Below are positions 33,418 to 40,974 of a stretch of DNA of 64,000 nucleotides, piece by piece. The position numbers and the translations under genes are program-made. The DNA comes from Lapillicoccus jejuensis (GTDB lineage: Bacteria; Actinomycetota; Actinomycetes; Actinomycetales; Dermatophilaceae): positions 1,178,001 through 1,242,000 of the forward strand of contig NZ_VFMN01000001.1 in NCBI RefSeq assembly GCF_006715055.1, in the 5' to 3' direction. Position 1 is the stretch's first letter, and every line of letters begins with the position of its first letter. The notes below the pieces were generated by a model that ran no database searches, was not told the origin of the DNA, and was given only the letters and a program-made list of their open reading frames with translations.

Positions 33418-33983
33418 CCGACGACCTCACGACCCCGTCGCCTCAGGAGCAGGCGCTCGCCGCCGGCACCCTCGACACCGTCGACCTCGACGCGCTCACG
33501 CACCTGCGCCGGCTGTGGGAGGCGGTCGATCCCGTCCCCACCGGTCTCACCGAGCGGATCCGCTTCGCCATCAGCCTCGGCGACCTCGAGGCCGAGGTCG
33601 CCCGGCTCCAGCGCGAGGGCGTGCCGGAGCTCGTCGCCCGGGGCGACGCCCGGCTCGACGACGCGCAGCGCGCGCGGACGGTGACCTTCACCTCCGACAC
33701 GGTGACGACGATGGTGACGATCACCGACACCGGCGGGACGGCGCCCGCGGGCACCCCGTCCGCCGGCGGTGCGCCCGGCACCGTGCGGGTCGACGGGTGG
33801 TCCACCCCCGGGGCCGGCCTGCGGGTCGAGCTGCGGACGGGGGGCGCCAGCCACGAGACGGTCGCCGACGACCACGGCCGCTTCGTCATCGACGGGGTCC
33901 CGCACGGCCTGGCCCAGCTGGTGCTGCGGCCCGCCGAGGGCACCGACGGGCCCACCGTCGTCACGCCCGCGCTCGAGATCTGA
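33414..33983 (+). CDS. Small cytoplasmic protein with C-terminal Ig-like domain, possible sigma partner
   Basis: 189 residues, ATGA overlap with the sigma factor. Residues about 25-80 are helical and acidic (LRRLWEAVDPVPTGLTERI, then DLEAEVARLQREG). Residues about 95-185 are a beta-sandwich like carboxypeptidase-regulatory domains (PGAGLRVELRTGG then GRFVIDGVPHGLAQLVL). No membrane segment and no Cys pair. By position it could be the anti-sigma factor or an adaptor, but it matches no anti-sigma family I recognise. The function is not assigned. Confidence 0.75.
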   Translation: MTDDLTTPSPQEQALAAGTLDTVDLDALTHLRRLWEAVDPVPTGLTERIRFAISLGDLEAEVARLQREGVPELVARGDARLDDAQRARTVTFTSDTVTTMVTITDTGGTAPAGTPSAGGAPGTVRVDGWSTPGAGLRVELRTGGASHETVADDHGRFVIDGVPHGLAQLVLRPAEGTDGPTVVTPALEI

Positions 33984-34036
33984 CCACTCGCCGCCGGGGG
34001 TGCGGCGGCGAGCGGTGGGCGGCCCGACGCCCTGGC

Positions 34037-34051
34037 TAGGCTGGCGGCCTG
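34037..34051 (+). promoter_or_regulatory. -10 box and possible leaderless CTG start of the CHAT gene
   Basis: TAGGCT (34037-34042) is followed after 6 nt by CTG ACC AGC GAC in frame with the CHAT ORF, four codons before its first GTG. This spacing matches leaderless starts elsewhere in the window. No recognisable housekeeping -35 is seen 17-18 bp upstream, which would fit recognition by an alternative sigma factor. Confidence 0.4.
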
Positions 34052-34060
34052 ACCAGCGAC

Positions 34061-36658
34061 GTGGCGCGGGTCCTGGCCCGCGCGGAGAGCGACCGCCTCC
34101 GGGCGCGCGACACCAACGACTCGGGGCGACCGGCCAGGGGCGCCTCGATCGCGCAGCGTGCCCTGGCGCGCCTCGACCGGCTCGACGGCGGGCCCGACGG
34201 CGGGCCCGACGGCGGGCCCGACGCCGCGCGGGTCCGTGCCCGGCTGCTCATGACCCTCGCCTTCGCCGAGCACGAGGTGCACGGCATCGGCCGCGCCCTG
34301 AGCCGGATGGACGAGGCCGAGCGGGCGGCCCGGGCCGTCGGCAGCCCCGAGCTGACGACCATCGGGCACGACCTGCGCGGCCTGCTGCTCTTCCGGGCCG
34401 GCCGGCTCGACGAGGCCCGCACCCACCTGGACCGCGCCGTCGCCGGCCTGCACCACCTCGACGACTTCGACCGGACCGCGCTGCTGCTCAACCGGGGCTC
34501 GCTGCGCCTCCTGCGCCACGACGTCGCGGGCGCCCGGGAGGACCTGCAGGGGGCGGCCGACCTGGCCGGACGCACCGGGCTGGCCCGGATGGAGTTCAAG
34601 GCGCGGCACAACCTCGGCTACGCCGCCCACCTCGCGGGCGACGTCCCGGCCGCCCTCGCCGCCTTCGCCGACGCCGACCGGCTCGACGTCGACGTCTCGC
34701 GCAGCGTGTGGCACCTCGACCGCGCCCGGGTCCTGCGCGAGGCCGGTCTGCTCGCCGAGGCGGCGGCCGCCCTCGGCGCGGCCGAGCGGTTGCTGGCCTC
34801 GGAGCGCGCCCGTCAGGACGCCGCCGAGGCCCGGCTCGAGCTGGCCGAGCTGGCCCTCGCTCGCGCCGACTGGGACGGCGCCCACGCGCTGGCCCGACGA
34901 GCCGGACGGGACTTCGCGCGCCGCGGCGCCACCGGCTGGGCCGCGCGCGCCGACCTCACGCGGTGGGAGGCGGACCTGGCCCGCCCCGGCGGGCCCCGCC
35001 GGGTGGCCGGCGAGACCGCGCGGGTGCTGGCCGACGAGGACACCGGGGGCGTCGGGCTCGGCCCGGCCGACCGGCGCCGCGCGCAGCTGCTCGCCGCCCA
35101 GGCCCTGCTGGGCTGCGGCCGCCCCGAGGAGGCCGCCCGCCGGCTCGCCGACGCCGGTCCGGCGCGCCGCACCGACCCGCTGACGACGCGGCTGCACCGG
35201 CACCTCGTGGTGGCGGGGGTGGCGCACGCCACGGACCGCCCGGAGGCGGCCCGACGCGAGCTGCGCACGGGCCTGCGGACCCTGGCCACGGCGCAGGCCC
35301 GTCACCACAGCCTCGACCTGCGCACCGCGATGGCGGTGCACGGCGCCCGGCTCACCCGGCTCGACCTGCGCCTCGCGGCCGGGTCCGGTTCGCCGGCGCG
35401 GGTGCTCGAGGCCGTCGAGCGGTGGCGGGCGATGTCGCACCGCCGCACCGCGGTCCGGCCCCCGGCCGACCCCGAGCTGGCCGGCCGGCTGACCGCGCTG
35501 CGGCTCGTGGACGAGCGGCTGCGCGCCGCCGTCGACGACCCGACGACGCAGGCGCTGCGCCGCCGGCGCGCCCGGCTCGAGGACGAGGTCCGCGAGCGCG
35601 AGTGGCTGCTCACCGGCGACGCGCGCACCGAGGACCCGGTCCGGCTGGGTGACCTGCGGCCGCTCCTCGCGCAGGAGGGCGCCGACCTCGTCGAGCACGT
35701 CGTCCTCGACGAGGTGCTGCACGCCGTGACCGTCCGGGACGGTCGGTCGCGGCTGGTGCGCCTTGCCGCCTGGCCGGCGGTGCAGGAGCTGCTGTCGCGG
35801 GTGCTCGCCGACCTCGACGCGCTGTCCGGGCCGATGCTCCCCGCCCCGCTGCGGGTCGCCGTCGCCGCCTCGCTCGAGGAGGACCTGGGCCGGCTGGGCG
35901 CCGCCGTCCTGCCGGCCGGGCCGGCCCGGGCGGACCGCCTGCTCGTCGTCCCCTCCCGGACCCTGCCGACCGTCCCGTGGTCGCTGCTGCCCGAACGGCG
36001 CGGGCGGTCGACGACGGTGAGCCTGTCGGCGACCGCCTGGGCCCGACACGCCGCGGCGGCCGGCCGGACCCGGACGGGAGCCCCTCGCGTCGCCGCCCTC
36101 GCCGGTCCCGGGCTCCCGGGCGCCGCCCGCGAGGTCGAGGACGTCGCCCGGCTCTGGTCGGGCGCGGGGGCGCCCGCCGAGGCGGTCGACCCGGCCCGCG
36201 CGGACGCGCACCGGCTCGCGACCGCGCTCACCGACCACGACCTCGTCCACATCGCCGCGCACGGCCGGCACAACCAGGACAACCCCCTCTTCAGCAGCGT
36301 GCTGCTGACGGGCGGGCCGCTCTTCGCGTACGACGTCCCCCAGGACACCGTCCCGGCCGCCCACGTCGTCCTGTCCGCCTGCGAGCTCGGGCTGGCCACC
36401 CCGCGCCCCGGCGGCGAGGTCCTCGGCCTCACCGCGGCCCTGCTGTCGATGGGGACCCGGTGCGTCGTCAGCGCCGTCTCCCGCGTCGACGACGAGGTCG
36501 CCCACGCCGCGATGCGGCACTACCACCGTGACCTCGCCCAGGGGGCGGACGCGGCCGGCGCGCTGGCCGCGGCGGTCTCGGCCGCCCGGGACGCCGACCC
36601 CACCCGACCGGCCCCGTTCGTCGCCTTCGGGTCGACCTGGTCGCTCGACCGCCCCTAA
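34061..36658 (+). CDS. CHAT-domain (caspase-fold) protease with N-terminal TPR repeats
   Basis: 865 residues from the GTG at 34061 (CTG 34049 is a possible true start). Residues about 50-400 are TPR-like helical pairs (for example GLLLFRAGRLDEARTHLDRA, HNLGYAAHLAGDVPAALAAF). A linker with helices follows. The CHAT domain (about 600-860) has the catalytic dyad His734 in VHIAAHGRH and Cys774 in VVLSACELG, and ends FVAFGSTWSL. CHAT enzymes are caspase-like peptidases that often use TPRs to sense or bind partners. It follows the S8-sigma-Ig operon by 77 nt. A GACGGCGGGCCC x3 tandem repeat encodes GGPD units near the N-terminus. Confidence 0.92.
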   Translation: MARVLARAESDRLRARDTNDSGRPARGASIAQRALARLDRLDGGPDGGPDGGPDAARVRARLLMTLAFAEHEVHGIGRALSRMDEAERAARAVGSPELTTIGHDLRGLLLFRAGRLDEARTHLDRAVAGLHHLDDFDRTALLLNRGSLRLLRHDVAGAREDLQGAADLAGRTGLARMEFKARHNLGYAAHLAGDVPAALAAFADADRLDVDVSRSVWHLDRARVLREAGLLAEAAAALGAAERLLASERARQDAAEARLELAELALARADWDGAHALARRAGRDFARRGATGWAARADLTRWEADLARPGGPRRVAGETARVLADEDTGGVGLGPADRRRAQLLAAQALLGCGRPEEAARRLADAGPARRTDPLTTRLHRHLVVAGVAHATDRPEAARRELRTGLRTLATAQARHHSLDLRTAMAVHGARLTRLDLRLAAGSGSPARVLEAVERWRAMSHRRTAVRPPADPELAGRLTALRLVDERLRAAVDDPTTQALRRRRARLEDEVREREWLLTGDARTEDPVRLGDLRPLLAQEGADLVEHVVLDEVLHAVTVRDGRSRLVRLAAWPAVQELLSRVLADLDALSGPMLPAPLRVAVAASLEEDLGRLGAAVLPAGPARADRLLVVPSRTLPTVPWSLLPERRGRSTTVSLSATAWARHAAAAGRTRTGAPRVAALAGPGLPGAAREVEDVARLWSGAGAPAEAVDPARADAHRLATALTDHDLVHIAAHGRHNQDNPLFSSVLLTGGPLFAYDVPQDTVPAAHVVLSACELGLATPRPGGEVLGLTAALLSMGTRCVVSAVSRVDDEVAHAAMRHYHRDLAQGADAAGALAAAVSAARDADPTRPAPFVAFGSTWSLDRP
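34184..34219. repeat. 12-bp tandem repeat x3 in the CHAT gene
   Basis: Three perfect GACGGCGGGCCC units encode Asp-Gly-Gly-Pro repeats in a linker before the first TPR. In frame, so copy changes would be tolerated. Confidence 0.9.
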
Positions 36659-36678
36659 CGGGTCGACGGACCCGGCCG

Positions 36679-38700
36679 TCACGACGGCAGCCGGTGCACG
36701 TGGCCACCGGTGGGCGCGCGGCGGGCCTCCGGGTCGTCGTACGGCGGGGGGACCGGCACCCCGGGCGGCAGCGGGAGCCCGCGCAGCCCGGGGGCGAACG
36801 GCGGCGGGTCGGTCCAGGAGCGTGCGCGACCGGGCCCGTCGACGACCATCCCCTCACCGGCGAGGTCCTGCCCGTGCCCGGCCGCGACGGCGCCGAGGCT
36901 CCACAGGGACTCCGAGCCGGGGTCGTAGTAGCGCGAGTGGTCGGCGACCCCGAGCGCGTCGAGCAGCCCCGGGTCGTCGCGGTGCACGCTCTCGGCGGCG
37001 AAGCGGACCGCGCCGACGCCGGGGGCGAGCGGGTCGGTCCCGAGGGTGGTCCCGCTGGCCAGGTGGATGACGTCGCGTGACGCCGACCCGACGTAGAGGT
37101 GGGCCGGGGTCACCCCGAGGCCCTCGACCGTCGTCGCCGTCCCCCCGAGCCCGGGGCTGCCGATGACGACGACGTCGTCGACCGAGGCCGCGAGACCCGA
37201 ATGCTGCAGCGCGAGACCGGTCGTCGTGCTGCCGTAGGAGTGGCCGACGACGGTGAGGTGCGGATCGGGGTCGGCGTGACCACCGGCGTGCGTCGCGACG
37301 AGGGCGGCCACGTCCACGGCCAGCAGGTCCCCGCCCGCCCGCGCCCGGGCCTGCCCGACGACACTGGTCCACTCGGGGGCGTCGTACCCCTGCCAGGCGA
37401 CGACCGCGCTCGAGCGGGTCGGGTCGACGGCCTGCGCCTCGCGCTGCAGGCGGACCGCGTCCTGCCCGACCTGGTCGAGCTTCGCCGCGCTCGACTCCAG
37501 CCCGGGGACGCACACGGCGACGTCGCTCGCGGTGTCCGGGTCGCCGTAGGCGACGGCGACGCGCCCGTCGGTCCGCGAGCCGTGCGCGAACGCGCGCGGG
37601 GCGTAGAGCAGCAGCAGGGCCGGCACCCCGGCGGCGAGACCCAGGGCGCCGGCGGTGCCGAGCGCCGAGCCGTAGACCGACAGCGCCCGCAGCACGTCCG
37701 GGGGGAGCAGCAGGGTGCCGGCCCCGAGCGGCGACCACGGTGGCGCGACCCCCGCGGCCCCGGCCAGCCGGACCCGCTGCTCGAGGGTGAGCCCGCGCAG
37801 GAGGGCGTCGAGCTGCTCCGGGTCGCCCACGCCCGGCAGCCCGGCCCGGGCGAGCAGCGCCGCCCCCGCGGCGAGGTCCGCCTGGAGCAGGCGGCGGTTC
37901 GCCAGGTCGCGGTCGCGGACGGGGACCCCGTCGGTGGCGCCCCACCGAGCGGGGTCGCCGGCCAGCAGCCGGGCCCGCTCGCTCCCCGTCAGGGTGGCCC
38001 AGAAGGCCCGCACCCCCGCCGCGGTGGTCGGCACCGCGGCGAGGCCGACCCGGGCCAGGGCGGCGGCGAGCGGGTCCGGCTCTTGCCCGAGGAGCAGCAG
38101 CGCGCCGCCGTACGACGACGCACCCGCCGGCCCACCGGCCCGGGCCGCCCCCCGGCCCACCCGGACCAGCTCGGCGGCCACGTCGTCGCGCAGCAGCCGC
38201 ACGCGGCGCACGAGCGCCGCGTAGGCCGCGTCGACCTCGGTGGTCGTGCGGAACCCGCTGAGCCGCCGCGCCACGGCGAGATCGGTGTCGGCGCGCTCCC
38301 ACTCCGTCGACCGCTCGGGCGGCGGCGGGAAGGCCAGGTGGGCGAGGACCTGCTCCGAGGGCGCGAGCACGGCCCAGGCCTCGTCCAGGTCCTCGAGCCG
38401 GCGCCGCTCCCGGTCGAGCTCGCCGGCGTAGTCCCCGATGAGGCCGGCCGCGGCGGTCAGCCGGGGCGCGACCCCGGACACCCACCGGGAGGTCACCTGC
38501 ACGTCGTGGACGGCCGCGTTGCCCGCCGGGCCGACCGGCCACGCCGAGCGCAGCGCCCCGAGGACGGCCCGGACCGCGGCGGCGAGCGCGACGACCCCCC
38601 GGGCGGCCGCGTCGAGCTCGGCGACCAGGCGGTGGAGCAGCGGCGGGTCGTCGCCCGGCCACCCGTAGTGGGCGGTCTCCTCCGTCGACGGCGGCCGCAT
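36679..38700 (-). CDS. DUF1023-type alpha/beta hydrolase with helical N-terminus
   Basis: 673 residues. A long helical N-terminal part (about 1-330) resembles WXG100-like coiled regions. The C-terminal DUF1023 (PF06259) alpha/beta hydrolase has the nucleophile elbow VVGHSYGS (Ser488), then IGSPGLGG and VYVGSASRD-like strands. The tail is Pro-rich. One hydrophobic stretch (about 345-370, GALGLAAGVPALLLLY) may be membrane or core. ATG at 38700 shares a base with the stop of the small upstream gene (TGATG), so the two are coupled. Enzymatic substrate unknown; such pairs are common in actinomycetes and some are suspected type VII-linked. Confidence 0.85.
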   Translation of the reverse strand: MRPPSTEETAHYGWPGDDPPLLHRLVAELDAAARGVVALAAAVRAVLGALRSAWPVGPAGNAAVHDVQVTSRWVSGVAPRLTAAAGLIGDYAGELDRERRRLEDLDEAWAVLAPSEQVLAHLAFPPPPERSTEWERADTDLAVARRLSGFRTTTEVDAAYAALVRRVRLLRDDVAAELVRVGRGAARAGGPAGASSYGGALLLLGQEPDPLAAALARVGLAAVPTTAAGVRAFWATLTGSERARLLAGDPARWGATDGVPVRDRDLANRRLLQADLAAGAALLARAGLPGVGDPEQLDALLRGLTLEQRVRLAGAAGVAPPWSPLGAGTLLLPPDVLRALSVYGSALGTAGALGLAAGVPALLLLYAPRAFAHGSRTDGRVAVAYGDPDTASDVAVCVPGLESSAAKLDQVGQDAVRLQREAQAVDPTRSSAVVAWQGYDAPEWTSVVGQARARAGGDLLAVDVAALVATHAGGHADPDPHLTVVGHSYGSTTTGLALQHSGLAASVDDVVVIGSPGLGGTATTVEGLGVTPAHLYVGSASRDVIHLASGTTLGTDPLAPGVGAVRFAAESVHRDDPGLLDALGVADHSRYYDPGSESLWSLGAVAAGHGQDLAGEGMVVDGPGRARSWTDPPPFAPGLRGLPLPPGVPVPPPYDDPEARRAPTGGHVHRLPS

Positions 38701-39014
38701 CAGCCCAGCGCCTCACGCAGGGCGGCCGAGGTGGGCCGCGCGAAACGCTGGGCCGCGGCCGCGTCGGCCGCGGCCACCGAGGCGGCGCCGGCGTCGGCCG
38801 CGTCACGCAGCAGCCCCAGCTCGACCGCGAGCGAGCGCAGCCCGTCGGCCTCGACGTCGAGGAAGGCGCCGATCTCGGCGCCCGCCGAGAGGTCGGGCGC
38901 CCCGCGCGGCACCGTCGCCCCCTGCAGCCGGGCGGCCACCGCCCGGGCGGTCCGCGACGGGCCCTCGAGCCCGTCGCCGGCGCGTCGTACCCCCGCCGGG
39001 TCCATCGCGAACAC
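38700..39014 (-). CDS. Small WXG100-like helical protein
   Basis: 104 residues, all helical, Ala-rich, with the size and style of ESAT-6/WXG100 partners but no clear WXG. It starts at GTG 39014 (VFAMDPAGVRR), chosen because GGGGAGG at 39029-39023 gives an 8-nt spacing. Translationally coupled to the DUF1023 hydrolase; probably its partner or chaperone. Confidence 0.7.
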   Translation of the reverse strand: MFAMDPAGVRRAGDGLEGPSRTARAVAARLQGATVPRGAPDLSAGAEIGAFLDVEADGLRSLAVELGLLRDAADAGAASVAAADAAAAQRFARPTSAALREALG

Positions 39015-39163
39015 GTCGTCCACCTCCCCGCGCCCCGGGCGGGGCGACGGGTCGAGCATCGCCGCTGCGGGCGGCCCGGCTCCGGGCCCTCCACAGGGGC
39101 CGCGGACCGCCTGACCCGCCCCCGGGGGTTGGGGACAGGGGGTCGCGGACCCGCGGGACGGGC

Positions 39164-39796
39164 TCAGATGAAGATCGCGGGGATCTCCTCGAGCATCTCC
39201 TCGGGCGTCAGCCCGGGGACGGCGGGGCGCACCTGCGCGGGGATGCCGACGGCCACCGAGCCGGCGGGCACGTCCTTGGTGACGACCGAGTTCGCGCCCA
39301 CCTGGACGTCGTCGCCGATGGTCACGTCGCCGAGGATGCGGGCGCCGGCACCGACGGTGACCCGGTCGCCGAGGGTCGGGTGGCGCTTGACCTTCTTCAG
39401 CGACCGGCCCCCGAGCGTGACCTGGTGGTAGAGCATGACGTCGTCGCCGACGACGGCCGTCTCGCCGATGACGACGCCCATGCCGTGGTCGATGAAGAAG
39501 CGCCGGCCGATCGTCGCACCGGGGTGGATTTCGACGCCGGTGACGGCCCGGGACAGCTGCGCCAGCAGCCGCGCCGGTAGCCGCCACCCCGGCGTGCGCC
39601 ACAGCCGGTGGGCCAGCCGGTGCACCCAGATCGCGTGCAGGCCGGGCGAGGCGAGGAACGTCTCGAGCCGGGACTGCGCGGCCGGGTCGCGCGCGATCGC
39701 GGCGTCGACGTCCTCGCGGACCGTGGCGAGGGCACGCCGCACCAGGGCCGGGGCGGTGTCGCCCCGGCCGGTCGCGCGGCGTCGTACGTCGTGCAC
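39164..39796 (-). CDS. cysE: Serine O-acetyltransferase
   Basis: 210 residues. It acetylates L-serine with acetyl-CoA, the first step of cysteine synthesis. An N-terminal helical region precedes a left-handed beta-helix with hexapeptide repeats and the signature GIEIHPGA-like [25 protein letters not shown]; the catalytic His lies in DHG. It ends in a hydrophobic IPAIFI tail, the kind that docks in the CysK active site. GTG 39796 has GGGAG at 8 nt; the upstream GTG 39805 touches the same GGGAG. It follows cysK by 49 nt in the same transcript. Confidence 0.95.
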   Translation of the reverse strand: MHDVRRRATGRGDTAPALVRRALATVREDVDAAIARDPAAQSRLETFLASPGLHAIWVHRLAHRLWRTPGWRLPARLLAQLSRAVTGVEIHPGATIGRRFFIDHGMGVVIGETAVVGDDVMLYHQVTLGGRSLKKVKRHPTLGDRVTVGAGARILGDVTIGDDVQVGANSVVTKDVPAGSVAVGIPAQVRPAVPGLTPEEMLEEIPAIFI

Positions 39797-39845
39797 GTCG
39801 GTCACTCCCGCTGGGTGGTGGTGGTGGTCGTCGACGTCGCCGACG

Positions 39846-40775
39846 TCAGTCGACGAGGCCCTCGAAGAGGACGGTCGAGAGGTAGCGCTCGCCGAAGCTC
39901 GGGATGATGACGACGATGGTCTTGCCCTCGTTCTCGGGGCGCTGCGCGACCTGCGCCGCGGCCGCGAGCGCCGCGCCGGACGACAGGCCGACGAGCAGGC
40001 CCTCCTCGGTGGCGGCCCGACGGGCGTACGCCACCGACGTGTCGATGTCGACGTCGATGACCTCGTCGTAGACCTGCGTGTCGAGGATCTCCGGGACGAA
40101 GTTCGCGCCGATGCCCTGGATCTTGTGCGGACCGGGCTGCCCGCCGTTGAGGATCGGGCTCTCCTTGGGCTCGACCGCGATGACCTGCAGGCCGGGCTTG
40201 CGCTCCTTGAGGACCTGCCCGACCCCGGTGATGGTCCCGCCGGTGCCGATGCCGGCGACGACGATGTCGACCGCGCCGTCCGTGTCCTTCCAGATCTCCT
40301 CGGCCGTCGTGCGGCGGTGGATCTCCGGGTTGGCCTCGTTGGCGAACTGGCGGGCGAGGATGCCGCCGCGCTCCTTGACGATCTCCTCGGACGCGTCGAC
40401 GGCGCCCTTCATGCCCTTGCTCGGGTCGGTGAGGACGAGCTCGGCGCCGAACGCCCGCAGCAGCGCGCGCCGCTCCTTGCTCATCGACTCCGGCATCGTG
40501 AGGACGACCTGGTAGCCGCGGGCCGCGCCGACCATCGCGAGGGCGATGCCGGTGTTGCCCGAGGTCGCCTCGACGATCGTGCCACCGGGCTGCAGCTGCC
40601 CGGACCTCTCCGCGGCGTCGATGATGGCGACGCCGATGCGGTCCTTGACCGAGTTCGCGGGGTTGTAGAACTCGAGCTTCGCGGCGACGGTGGCCTTCGC
40701 GCCGTCGGTCACCTTGTTGATCCGGACCAGCGGGGTGTTGCCGATGAGCTGGGTCACGTCGTCGTGGATGGGCAC
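39846..40775 (-). CDS. cysK: Cysteine synthase A (O-acetylserine sulfhydrylase)
   Basis: 309-residue PLP enzyme making cysteine from O-acetylserine and sulfide. The PLP lysine is K44 in NSVKDRIG. The substrate loop TSGNTG, the PLP phosphate loop [10 protein letters not shown] and the C-terminal SSGAALAAA are present. GTG 40775 ([15 protein letters not shown] follows) has GAAGG at about 8 nt; earlier in-frame residues are leader. Promoter must lie within 40776-40913, where GATAAC occurs twice 20-22 bp apart, but no clear -35/-10 pair is seen. Forms an operon with cysE. Confidence 0.96.
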   Translation of the reverse strand: MPIHDDVTQLIGNTPLVRINKVTDGAKATVAAKLEFYNPANSVKDRIGVAIIDAAERSGQLQPGGTIVEATSGNTGIALAMVGAARGYQVVLTMPESMSKERRALLRAFGAELVLTDPSKGMKGAVDASEEIVKERGGILARQFANEANPEIHRRTTAEEIWKDTDGAVDIVVAGIGTGGTITGVGQVLKERKPGLQVIAVEPKESPILNGGQPGPHKIQGIGANFVPEILDTQVYDEVIDVDIDTSVAYARRAATEEGLLVGLSSGAALAAAAQVAQRPENEGKTIVVIIPSFGERYLSTVLFEGLVD

Positions 40776-40913
40776 GGGTGCTGCCTTCTTCCTTCGGAGG
40801 TCGGGACGGAGTCCGGTGGCGGTCCGCCGGACCGGCCACCCCTGAGAACTCACATCTGGTTATCCATGTTCCAACCTGACGTTATCGATCGGCAAGCGGG
40901 TCTCAGGAACGCG

Positions 40914-40948
40914 CGACGCCCCGCCCGGGTGACCCGGGCGGGGCGTCG
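40914..40948 (-). terminator. Hairpin terminator after the beta-propeller gene
   Basis: 16-bp perfect stem (40914-40929 with 40933-40948) with a 3-nt loop, 26 nt after the minus-strand stop at 40975. It separates this gene from the cysK promoter region. Confidence 0.85.
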
Positions 40949-40974
40949 TACGGAGCCGCTGGTGTCGCGGGCGG

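Noticed and set aside
40776-40913. Riboswitch or cysteine-responsive leader upstream of cysK
   Set aside because: Only two GATAAC words and no conserved stem series; I cannot support a structured leader.
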